A DNA stretch of 64,000 bases from Xiphias gladius (taxonomy: Eukaryota > Chordata > Actinopteri > Istiophoriformes > Xiphiidae): contig NC_053415.1 in the NCBI RefSeq assembly GCF_016859285.1, forward strand, positions 21,789,001 to 21,853,000, read 5' to 3'. Numbering within the stretch: position 1 is the stretch's first letter; every line of letters begins with the position of its first letter. The notes under the pieces were generated by a model that saw only the letters and a list, made by a program, of their open reading frames with translations, ran no database searches and had not been told where the DNA came from. Shown in pieces: positions 1 to 10,930 of this stretch. Made by a program: the position numbers and the translations under genes.

Positions 1-2450
1 TCATCTGGCCATTGATGGCAGCCCCTCCCCTGTTGTAAAACAAGCTCCTGTGGGCCTGCCTGAACACTGTGGGCATTGTGTCCCACCCTCGCAGGAAACA
101 TACCACCCAAAGTGCTGCTACCCCCACCACCATCCACCCACGGCATCCCAAGTCCTTCTCTCTCTCCATCCATCTCCATCTTTTCCTACATTGCCCAACG
201 ACAGTCTGATGTTAAGCTCTGGATGGAGGTGAATCAGGAGAAAGCTGGAGGATAAGGAAACAGGGTGAGCGAGAGCATTATCATTTGAAAGCAACAGGTG
301 GGAATACCAAGGCTGGACTGAAGGATGGAGGGAAAGAGGGAGTCGGCAGCAAGCAGAGGAGGCTGAGGGAGGTGCAGAGAGGAAGACAGATTCGAAGGGC
401 TGGTGTAAAGGGGGCGTTCCCCACGGTTTCCGTAATATGGAGGGCTAATGGGAAGATTGATGGATTGAGACAGCAAAACAAAACAGGGGGTGGTGATAAA
501 ATGTAGAGCGGGGGATAGAGCAAGTAGGGATCGGGCTGAATGGTGTCTTGAAGCCTCAATTCTGAGGATGTGTGAGTGTGTGTGTCACAAGGCCAGGAGA
601 AGGAGGAAAATTTACTGCCTTTGGGGGCAGGGAGTGGGTGTGACTCGCTCCCTAATTACCAGGGAGGTCTCGGGAGCTTTGGGTACAAGACAAGTGTGAA
701 GGGTGGGAGAATGAGACAGGATACAAGGGGGTTAGTGCAGTTCAATGCTGACCACCTAAGATGCCCCTTGCAAAAGACACTCACCCCCATTCCATTTCAA
801 CCCTCCCCAAGTGCCCTTGCTGAATGCTATAAATAAATATCGTGTCTTCTCCTCCAAAAGCTGATAATTTACTGCCCACCCATTCCGTTCTGCCCATCTC
901 TTCTCCATTTCTCAGTGCCGTTGCCAGGCGGTGAATGGAGCTCGTCCTTTGAGTTTGGAGGGCCGGGCCTGTGTTTTCTGGAGGGGCAGTCCTCAAAGTT
1001 TGGAGCACCCTGGAGTGGAAACACACACACATATGCTTATATGTTGAATGCCACACATGCTCCTTTATCAGCCACCTCTAAAACAGCCATCCACATTGGG
1101 AGAATTTGAGGGATTCTTGTGGGAGTAACCCGTTGTTCAGTGCAGAAGAAGAGAGCCAACTCTTTTCTTTCCTAATTAAAGGTGAGACTAACGGGTGCTT
1201 CAGGTCGATGGCAGACTCCCTTCATGTTCCTGAGTTGTTTTCTTTGCATATACCCCCACTGAGACCTAAGTTTGCTTCAGTGTTGGTTGTCCATGAATTT
1301 GCGACGGGATTATTTAATTTGTTGTACTTGTTTTATATCATACGCATTTTATAGATACCTTTATGTACGTTTCATAATACCAATATTTACATGTTTTGGT
1401 AATTTAAAAAAAAGGAAAAAAAGCCTTAAAAGCAGAAATGCTGTGTGCACAGGACGGAAGCTACAATGCGAGATGTGTGTACTACCAATAAAATGAACTG
1501 GGGTATCCTGATGTAGAAATTCTGGGATACTTTTTTCTTTTTAATTTTTTAATCTGTATTTCTACATTGTTCCTGCTTCAGATGGCACTCTGGAGAAATG
1601 TGTATAACCTTTGTTTGCCCTCAATGCAAAACAGAAAGTGGTGCATTGCTCTTATGGTGCAGCAAAATGTCAAAGGGAGGAGGTCAGAGTGGACTGGTGG
1701 GCGGCAAAACTGTCTCCGCCTAACAGTAAAAGTTGTTTTTCTGAATTGGGACGACAGTATTGCTCTAAAATTAAAGGATAATTCCAGCGTATTTCAACTT
1801 TGATCTTGTTTTTGTAGTTCTCAGACGATCTGGGAACCCGGCTTTGCTAAACAGAACTCAGACAGGTGAAGGAACATGAGCAATCAGAGGATCAGACAGG
1901 TTTTAAACAAACTTCCAAGTTAAACAAACTTATTGAGAGGTAAAAATGAGAACAAATGATGAGTTTAGAGACCAACTAGCTAGTTCATATTTTACCTACT
2001 GTACATAGTCGTGCACACATGGTTTTCCTGTGCAATGACACATTTCAGGTGTGCTGAATTTTACCAGCGAACAGTGGTTTACATAATCTGGATGAACTGT
2101 TCAGTCTTCTAACTGCCCATTCCTTGTCACTGCTTTCCCAGGTTTCTGCATTTACTCTGGTGAAAACAACATTTTCATATCCGATAAAAACAGTGGCCAA
2201 AGCCTTGAAAATAACCCCAAATTTGTAATAAAACAAAATTATTCATGAAGCAAGTATTTTTTGATGTGTAAACGTAACCAGACCTTAACCATGGGGGCAA
2301 CAGACGGGAAAAGATCCATATGAGTCAGCTTTGGATCATTTCAGGTCATTTTTGATTAGGTTAGTTATGAGGACTTGTTGCTCCATCCCCTATAGTACTT
2401 AGCATTCTCGACAGGGAGAATCACTGCATTGCACTGCATCACTGCATCGT
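1..2450. other. gene-free stretch
   Basis: I see no exon, RNA gene or clear transposon here. All open frames are short, with no recognisable protein and no matching splice-site pairs. The sequence is ordinary AT-rich intergenic DNA with G/A-rich patches near 240-520. It could equally be a long intron of a gene lying to the left. Confidence 0.5.
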
Positions 2451-3818
2451 TTTAATTTTTGTCTACACTTTTGCCTTATTTCTCTTTCTTGAAGCCATCT
2501 GCTTCCCTGGCACCCTTGCCTGCACGACATTCACCTGGAGGAACAGAACAAAAGAGGACGACAAAGAAAAACACACGGAGAGCATGCAACTGCGACAGAT
2601 ACAAGTCTCTGACTGCCAGTGCTGCCATGGTGCTTTTCACTCAACTACAGTCGCTCCACAGAGGACCGAGAGTGAGAGGATGAGAGAGAGAAAAAAAAAA
2701 AAAAAAAATCAAAGCGAAGGAGAGCGTGCTGGCAGCGTCACTCTGCCTCGGCTGCCATGGCAGAGTCAAACAGACTCAGCTAAGAAATTGTAACCCTAAT
2801 AGGGGGCACACAGAGGGCAGAGAAGGAAGGGGAAAATGGAAAGGAGAGGGTCTGTTGGGGAAGAAAATAGTGCCTGTATTCTCCCAGTAAATCAGTGTTG
2901 TTGAGAAGCTCGGGCATTGCCAGTAAAACGAAGAAACGGCAGTGGCAGCTGCACGCAGTTCAGTGCCTGCTGACAGAGAGCAGGCTTTTGTTTGCAGCAC
3001 AGGCGGCACAGTGAACAGCATAGGGTGGCATGGTCTGGAATGTGACATTATTGTTTTTTTTTTAATAGAGACTGGGTCAAAATGGGGCGCACTGAGGGGG
3101 CAATTAAGAGAGACGTTTTGTTTGTGTGTGTGCACATACAACGCATGTGTGCCAGTCGTAGCCTGTGCTGACCTACAGCCAAGTCTTTTCATACCTGCAG
3201 TCTGTTGCATCAGCTGAATAAGATACATCGGGTAAAGTGTGACGTCAAGATTAACTAACTAGTTTCACACTAAACTTGACACTTTGTTCAGTTGAACCGC
3301 CCCACTTACACGACGGCTCAGCCAAATCAAAACGTCGTCACAGAGCGTGTGTGTGCATCGTTCAGATAAAATGGGAGAATATATAATTAACAACTAGTGA
3401 CAGAACTCAAGAGAACTACAAGAGACTGTTTTATCAAAAAAGAGAAAGTTATGCTTGCAATTGCATGTACACTAGCTAACGTATGCTACAACATGTTTAT
3501 TTCGTCGGTAATGATTTAACAATCATTTATTACTTGCTTCTGTTGCACTTATGTGTTGTTTTTTTCTTTTTTCAAATTAATTATGGCTGGAACACACATA
3601 AATATGGGCATAAATAGTAAAAAACACCAACAAAAGTTTTTGAAAATCGTCCAACTTGGCCTAAAGAATTCTGCCAAATTCAATACCTAAACATTTCTGT
3701 TACAAGCAATGAGGTGAGGCCAGTAAAAAATGAAAACTACCTGCAACTTGACGCAAACGGTCGAAAAAATGTCCGTTGAACCCTTTGACTGATATCACAT
3801 GATGCAATGAACATGCTT

Positions 3819-3821
<3 letters not shown>
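2451..3821. other. gene-free stretch
   Basis: No coding signal is seen. There is a poly-A run near 2690-2708, followed at about 2710-2800 by a mixed-composition block with short mirrored CTGCCATGG-type words that could be a small conserved noncoding element. The rest is AT-rich and unremarkable. Confidence 0.4.

Positions 3822-3893
<72 letters not shown>
3822..3893. repeat. (CA)n microsatellite
   Basis: About 36 uninterrupted CA dinucleotides. It reads open in several frames, which gives meaningless TH-repeat or CV-repeat proteins. Confidence 0.98.
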
Positions 3894-3894
<1 letters not shown>

Positions 3895-3998
3895 CTATTT
3901 TCCTCTATCGAACAGTTAACAAGTCAACACCTGACTTCAATCTGGCAGCACCTGCACTGTGCTCGTGTGTGCTCGCAAGCGCATGTGTGTACGTTGAC

Positions 3999-4028
3999 TT
4001 GTTTGTTTGTGTGTGTGTGTGTGTGTGT
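3999..4028. repeat. short GTTT/GT repeat
   Basis: GTTT units followed by about ten GT units, 100 bp after the longer CA array. Confidence 0.9.
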
Positions 4029-4084
4029 TAGAGAGAGCGAGAGAGAGGGTTTGTCCCTGCATGGATGCATGTGTGTGGAGTTTA

Positions 4085-4330
4085 ACAGGCAGGTGGTAAT
4101 GAGGCAGACTGTGCTGTGCTGGCTTCTATAATGAGGTGGCAGGCAGTGAGGGGTAGGGCCAGTGCCACTAATGGGCCCCTATAGCCTCTAATAAGCAGTA
4201 ATTATGGTGTGTGTTTACCAAGTGGCTCCAGCGCGGTTGAAAAAGGTTACCTTCACACATAGCTACTCCACTGCCGGCCCTCCCACCCGGGGACACTCAG
4301 TGACAACTGGAAAGCGCTTTCGTTGTACTG
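4085..4330. other. candidate conserved noncoding block
   Basis: A non-repetitive, balanced-composition block with two similar AATGAGG..GGCAG segments and homeodomain-like TAAT/ATTA words (CTAATAAGCAGTAATTATGG near 4190). It stands out from the simple-repeat surroundings. No reading frame is supported. Calling it a regulatory element is inference only. Confidence 0.2.
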
Positions 4331-4706
4331 TGTGTGTGTGTATGTCGGAATTAGCATGTATGCTAACACTGGGGGCCGAGGAAATTTTATAGGCACTCTG
4401 GCATTTTGCAGCCTCAAGGTCCTATACTTTTGCTAATACACTTAGCCTAAGACCTGCCCTTTGTCCTCGCTCGCTTCTGCTCAACCTGTACCTTCTGTAA
4501 GTGTATTTTCTCGTCATCATCACTCTTTCTGAAAGGCCAAAACATGATACGGCAATTTTCTGTCCATATAACATGCATGGATGTCTTGTGCTGTACTGCA
4601 TAGTGATTTGATATCGTCAAGCTGCATCAGGGATTATTTTTTAAGCATTCAACAACAGCAGCACCTTTACTTTAAGTGCACAAAAGACTAAAAATGTCCC
4701 CAGAAA

Positions 4707-4737
4707 AAGCTACACTTACTGGTTGTAAGTGTAGCTT
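4707..4737. repeat. perfect 13-bp hairpin
   Basis: AAGCTACACTTAC at 4707-4719 is exactly complementary to 4725-4737, with a 5-nt loop. It is too short for a microRNA precursor. Confidence 0.8.
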
Positions 4738-6167
4738 ACTGTGTTCAGTACTGGACTAGAACTAAAGCAGGTTAGCTTAAGAGAAATTGCACAAGGTGAC
4801 GGTCCCTCAGTTCAGTGCTAACGCTTGTACCGCATCAGCTGCATGGACTGTTTTTGGCAAATAAAAACAGAGCATTCAGAGGCTCCAACATTCAATTCTG
4901 CATGAATAAAACAAGGAAAAGTTTTGCTTTTCCAAGTTAGCTAACCTGTGACACCATGTCCACACAGGAGGCCTTTTTTTTTTTTTCCAGACGTCAGTCT
5001 CGCATTGGTGTGACTGAACCGACCTGTTATGTAACAGCTTGTATTTCACTCGCGCTATACCTGCACAACTGCCACCTGAGATTTTACTCACGTTTGTCGT
5101 GGGACTTTTCAGGCTCTGCGTCTTCCCTTTGGTTGCACTCCGACCTCTACCCAAACTCTGGCTGACCCTCTGAAGACACTCTGCATTTTGGGGAAGACCT
5201 CTCAGTGACCCCATCAATCACAACACCAGCAGCCAGGCAGCAGGTTCGCCCTCTTTCTCTGGCTGCCGCTGCATTGTTTTTCTTTCTCCCTCTCTACATC
5301 CGTATACCGCTCTCACTCTGTTGTTCCACTCTTCTCATTCTTTTTTTCTCTCATCAACACCCTCAAAGCTCACTGTGGTTAGTGCGCCTGCTGCCAAAGC
5401 CGACAAATCACGCAGTGTTCCTGCACGCTGCTGCTCAACAAATCAATATCGCTGATGGCGAGTTCCTTGATCACTACCTCGCATTCACTTGTTCAACCCC
5501 TCAGCTTCCCACAACCCCTTCCACATTCTCTCAGCGTTCTCACCTCATCTTTCCTGTCTCCCAAATTCTTGGAGAGACAAAGTGGCATAGCAAAGTTTCT
5601 TCTGCTGACGTTCTGTCACCTCCAACTCACTCTGTCACTGCTCGGTTTTATGCGTGTAAACAGCTGATCACGCAGCACAGGTGGTGCTGTCACTGACATG
5701 CTCTATCTTTATATTTGTTCTGCCAGACAATGACATGATCATAAAACTGTGACTTGATGGAAGGTCTCAGTTGGACCCGTTCACATATCTGTGTGTACAC
5801 CTTTTTTTTGTGATTTGGACCAGTAGGTCATAATTAGGAGAAATCTTCATGCTACATCACACGATGTAATATTTTAGACGATAGTTTGCTTCCAGCTTTG
5901 TTTTAAGCCTTACTTGTTTCGGCATGAAAAAAGCCCCTGTGCTCGTAGCCAGGTCCATAAAGAGATGATTTTTTCTCAGTTCGGGCTGGAACCCTATCGC
6001 CAGACAGGAACATCCATACATTTTAAAAATTCTACATGGTTAAGGTTACGCAAGGATTGTGGTTACAGTTAATAATAAAATGTCAAAGTTTAGTTGCACA
6101 AATGCAATGGGACACAAACTCAAAAAGGCTAGAAGTGTGGAATTATCTAATATGAATGTAATCCATA
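4738..6167. other. gene-free stretch
   Basis: Nothing recognisable. Pyrimidine-rich runs near 5270-5360 produce open frames (for example the one at 5205-5696) that resemble no protein I know and lack supporting splice structure. Confidence 0.45.
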
Positions 6168-6392
6168 GCAGTCTGAGCTGCACAGCATCCACAGCACCTT
6201 TGGGATGAACTGGAACGCTGACAGGTGAGCCAGGCCTATACACCCAACATCAGTGTTTGACCTCACTAATGCTCCTCTGTCTGAATGGGGGCAAAACCCT
6301 GCAGCCAGGGTCCAGAATCTGGTGGAAAGCCTGAAACCAGAAGACTGGAGGCTGCTACAGTTGCCCACACACTTTTGTCCATATGGTCTATT
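6168..6392 (+). mobile_element. Tc1-like transposon 3' fragment
   Basis: This resembles the C-terminal end of a Tc1/mariner-type transposase of the teleost class ending in ..PDLTNAL..EWG..VESL, followed by an end motif CACACTTTTGTCCATATGG. The reading frame is broken by stops, so this is an old inactive fragment. The 5' part of the element is absent. Family assignment is from recalled consensus sequences. Confidence 0.6.
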
Positions 6393-7202
6393 TCAGTGAC
6401 TTTTGTTGCATGTTTGGCCATACTGAAATAAAAAAAAAAAAGTGATCAGTGAGGGTTGAGGGTGACACGACAGAGGTTTAATGAGTACAAAGAGATGGAT
6501 TTAATGCGATATTCACATTCGTGTATGCCCTTGTCTGACAGGGATAAACCTGAATGCTTCACTGTGACAGTAAGAGGGAGACAGGCCAGCTAAACAGTGT
6601 CTTGGTTAAAAGAAAAGAGAATTTACCCTGATCAGATATCAACAGTCAGACATACAAACTACACCAGCTACTTTCTGCTTTTGGATCTCTAATCCAAGAT
6701 TAGTAGCAGGGTCTTTGCTCTCTTACAGGGGGGTATCCCTCCGGCCGTTGGACACATCTTTGATGTGGAGATGAATGTGTAGGATAATGTTGGTCCACTA
6801 TCTCACTGGCCATTCACATCTCATGAGAACAGCAAACCAGTGAAAAAACAGGGTCTCTAATCTGGTGCTCATGCTGGGATAGGGCCACAAGTTCACGCAC
6901 AGCACAGTGGTAATGCTGTGTGTGTGTGTGTGTGTGTCAGTGGTGGTAGAAGTATTCATTTCCTTACCTAAGAAGTGGCAACACCAAACTGTAAAAATAT
7001 AGTCTTTTTTATTTATTAAAAGTAAAATCCCTAAACTAAAAACTTTATGTAAGTAAGAGTACCTAGGTATTAGAAACAGCTTGTACTACCAAAAGTAACA
7101 GTACTCATTATGCAGAATGGCCCCTTGCGTGTAATGTGTACGCTAATTTCAGAGTGTTGTAGTTTGTCAAGGTGGAGCCGAATTAAACTTTTTATATATC
7201 AG

Positions 7203-7437
7203 TTCGAGGCGAGGCAAGTTTATTTGTATAGCTCCTTTAAACAACAAGGCAATTCAAAGAGCTTCACGTAGGACACAAAGGCACACACATAAAGAAATTA
7301 AGAAAATATACGAAATGAACATGAGGCAATATAAAAAAGACGAACATAAATAGGATTTCAAAAGAGTAAAACAAAATGACATAGAAGATAGTTTTAAACT
7401 AAAATAGGACAGATCAAATAGTAGAATAAAAACTACA
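7203..7437. repeat. dispersed teleost repeat insertion
   Basis: Contains the widespread fish repeat core AAGTTTATTTGTATAGC followed by CAAGGCAATTCAAAG and an AT-rich tail. It sits inside the AGTAC-type repeat, so it inserted later. I cannot name its family with confidence. Confidence 0.5.
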
Positions 7438-8507
7438 CTGCAATTTAGGGGTTACAAGATAATCCATAACAGCGCATAACATTTTATGAGATCTTTATAT
7501 TGGTCGTTTGTAGCATGTCAATCTGCAAAGTATCTAGTGACTACAGCTGTCAAATGAATGTAGTGAATTAAAAAGTACTAGCCTGGTTCCAGGCGTCTTG
7601 AATAGCCACCCACATGCTTTTTCAGTTATTCAAATGGGTCAGGTGTTGAGTTCATCTATGGCTGTTTTCACAGTTGGAAATACAACAAGCTAATCGGAGT
7701 TTTGTTTGCATGACTGCGGATGGAAACGACCCCGTACTGAGCCAGAGCCAGAAAAATGGTCCCAAATGCTCTGAAAAATGGCAACAATCGTAGATGAGAT
7801 CGAGCTGTAGAAGTACAACTCTTACATTAGCAAAATAAAAGGAGGAACAGACTGTCTTTTGAAATCTTTTTGCCAGGAGCGAAAGTCCATTGAACTGACA
7901 TATGCGGCGAGTACACACAAATATTCTTGGTCGTCTAAGTGGGCTGTTTCTGATGGTTTAATAAAAAGGAAAATGTGAAAAATGTTGTGAGTGCTTCAGA
8001 AAAAGCTCCGAAATCCTGAGGTAAAATCTTTTCTTCCTCACACAAAACCCAAAGATATCAAGTGGCCGTAGTCATAAGGAGGGAGCAAAGGAAAAAGTAA
8101 GGTGATGTTATTACAGAGCAACAGAGTCTGCAGAGGGAGGAGGTTGATGGAGGGATCAATAAAAAAATGTGTTCTTTTCCACAGCTTCCCATTTCCAACT
8201 GACAGTCAGGGTTGGTTTCCTTCAACCACAACCACAATCACTCCCTAACCTTAACCAAATATTTATTATTGCAGCCATGACGACGAAAGCACCCCAACCT
8301 TTCTCAAAGTAGCTGTTCTTTTGCCTAAACCTAACCGAGCCTTAACTATAGGTTTGCCACGACGTAAAACTGATTTGTTTTTCACTTGTTTATTTTTTTG
8401 GAAGGCACCGACAAAAGCTGCTGTCCTGCCGATAGGGGCGTCAGGTCAAGGAAATGCCTGTGTCGTTGTAGAGGACACGGACAAACAAATCTATTTTGTC
8501 CTTTAAT

Positions 8508-8660
8508 TTGATGGACTTGTCGGAAAAGCGTGAAATCCTCACTTTTAATGTATCCGGAAAAAGCAAATGTATGGCATTTTTGCTCATAAGCAAAATTCAT
8601 GGCATCTCATTTACTGTCCATCATCTGATCAACTAATTGTTTTCAACTCTCAATTCTCAT
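8508..8660. repeat. fragment of AT-rich dispersed repeat
   Basis: Partial match to the family seen more fully at 40000-40300 and 58590-58945, recognised from the ATCCTCAC..TTT..GCATTTTTGCT..GATCAACTAATTG sequence order. Confidence 0.4.
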
Positions 8661-8925
8661 TTTCTTCAGCTGGAATGAAAAACACCACCTCCTCCCAGCA
8701 ACTGCTACTGCCGCTTTCTATGTCGAAATGACGCCAACATGAACACAATGTCAGACTGAATAATGAGGTGAAATGAAGTGGCGATTATCATTCAAAAAAA
8801 AAAAGAAAAAAGTTTGGTATTTCTCTATAAATATGTAGCACTATAAAGTAGTGTCAAATGTAAATTCTCCATTAAGGTACCGGTACCTTGAGTACAGTAC
8901 TCAAGTTACTTTCCACCTCTAGTGT

Positions 8926-10645
8926 CTGTCCACATGTCCATGTCTTGCCTGCATTTGTGAGAAAAAAAAAAAATTAGGCTACATGTGAGTAGTTATCACT
9001 TGGCCCATCGCCGTTTTTCCATGACAATGAAAACAAATCCAGCTTACACTCATTTCTGTTTTTTCTCAGACTCTGTATGTGTGAGAGAAAGCCTCCCTCT
9101 GTCCTCACTCTATAAAGGCTTGATCTCTGTCTCTGTTGAATATGTTAATCCATCTGGTGGTCCCCCCCCCAGGCTCTTTCTCTCTGCCCACGAGACCCCC
9201 ACTGCCCCGCTCTCCCTTTACCAAGTAGGGGAAAGGGGATCTGGGATACTTCAGTGGAGGCTCGGTGGGCCAGGACTTCATCCCCTGGTTGATTATGTGT
9301 GGTGGAGAGAAGAGGGAGAAGGAGAGGTGCAGGACATAATCCTATTGACCATCCCTGTCCCATATGGTGAACGCACTGGCCTCTCCAGTGGTACAGTCAG
9401 TGGAGTGGCAGGGCCAGCTTGTCTCTCCAATCAGGGCACATTCTCACTAAAGCTCGCTGTCTCACGCTCTCATGTGGGATCACTGGCGTAGAAAAGACGA
9501 GGGTTGGTTTGTTTGTTGTAATAGAGATGGGAGTCGACTGCCATCTGATTACATTTAACTAGACATGTACAATCAGTGACGATCAACACTTGAATGATTG
9601 TAGCTGAAAGATTTACACTACGCTATTATGTATGCTTTGCTTTATCACACTACTGAGAGGCTAATGCACAGTAATAACAATTTCTAGACTGTTTTCATGC
9701 CTGATAACTTTTTCTCCAAGCCCAGGGGATTTTAAAGGAAGCACACGGGATATGACTTTAATGTAAAGCATTCACTGGAATTGTCAGTGTAGTTAAATAA
9801 TAATAAAAAAAAATAAGAAAGAAAGTCTGCTTTCCCCTTGGATAGATATTATTTCAAAGATGGTAATAAAAATAAATAATCTAATGTGGACACTCTTCTG
9901 CCATTTTATGTTTTCATCTACTTTTAAGATAGTTTTATCATCCATTTATTAATTAATTTCTCGTTTTTACTTTACATTTGCTTTTTATTCTTTTCTTTTT
10001 CTTTTTCCTGTAAAGCTCTTTGTAGCTTTGTCTAAAAACAATGTTGTACAAACAAAGTTTATTGCTATCATCAAACCAAGAGAGCTGCCGAGTGATCTAC
10101 ATGCAGCCAAAGTGCGGCCAAAAACGTGGGGCAAAGGCAGAACATGTTGAAATTTGGTACCGAAGTAAACAGAATGTCTGGAAATGTATGCACTCCATGT
10201 GTATACATGCTTATGAACATGTGGGTATACATTCTGGCATCTACAGTGACTTGGCAGGTTTACAGCTTTTTTTTCTTGGCGACAAACACAAAATTATTTA
10301 GCACAGAATACTGACTTGAAATGTCTTCGTTAACAAAACGGTCTTCAGCAGCCAACAGTAATGTTCTTTTTGAAACAAGACACCACTGTATAAATAATTT
10401 TTTTTTTAGAAATCTAGACATTTGTTATATGATAAAATGTAAAAAAGACACAACACTTAATGACGTAATCCCAATCAGTGAGTTTTCAGCAACTGCAGGT
10501 TATAGCAACGCTTGTGCCATTTGTGAAATCAACCAAAGCAGCTACTGTTACGTGCCACATTATAATGCAATCAGATACAACAACATAAACTGTAAGCTCT
10601 GCTCTATTTAACTGTGCTTTAATCAGAGGCCGCTACGGGACCAAT
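8926..10645. other. gene-free stretch
   Basis: No gene is seen. A GC-richer, low-repeat part at 9150-9490 carries a 168-codon open frame (8985-9491) with no recognisable domain, no signal peptide and no splice context. I treat it as chance. The remainder is AT-rich with A- and T-runs. Confidence 0.4.
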
Positions 10646-10649
10646 ATTG

Positions 10650-10680
<31 letters not shown>

Positions 10681-10681
10681 T
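10646..10681. repeat. (GT)n microsatellite
   Basis: A short GT run with one CGT interruption, directly before a GC-rich unique block. Confidence 0.9.
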
Positions 10682-10689
10682 TCAGTGTG

Positions 10690-10930
10690 GGTGGGGGGAT
10701 CTGTCCTTGTGTTTGTGGCAGCCTGAACGTCTGTTCAGTTCTGGTGGAGGTGTGGGAGCCTGCGGGGGGCTTTTTGTCCGAGGACCACTGTTACAATCCA
10801 CGTTGGCCATTCAGCCCCAGCCATGTCAATTGGCATATGGTTGATCCACCCCTAATGGGTTCATGTAACCAGAAAATGCTGCCTTTCAGGGACCTGCATT
10901 CTCCCTCAAGCGGGTGAGATTAAGATGTAA
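10690..10930. other. candidate conserved noncoding block
   Basis: A unique block rich in intact transcription-factor-like words: CAATTGGCATATGG, GGTTGATCC, and CCATTCAGCCCC near 10810-10850. It has no open frame of note. Its complexity contrasts with the flanks. Function is not known. Confidence 0.2.

Larger units (their letters stand above)
6936..8925. mobile_element. AGTAC-type teleost repeat, interrupted
   Basis: Two flanks, 6936-7577 and about 8812-8925, carry the ends of a dispersed teleost repeat made of AAGTA/AGTAC-rich sequence (GGTAGAAGTATT at one end, CAAGTTACTTTCCACCTC at the other). The centre is split by at least two unrelated stretches, one at 7203-7437 and one of about 1.2 kb at 7578-8811. 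A similar, better-preserved copy lies at 43590-44140. The superfamily is uncertain, perhaps a hAT-like non-autonomous element. Confidence 0.45.

Noticed and set aside
3700-4031. Thr-His and Cys-Val repeat proteins at CA/GT arrays (also at 20184-20509, 15856-16092, 58055-58422)
   Set aside because: Translations of microsatellites.
5205-5696. 163-codon + strand frame
   Set aside because: No recognisable domain, pyrimidine-driven composition, and a competing frame inside it. Likely chance.
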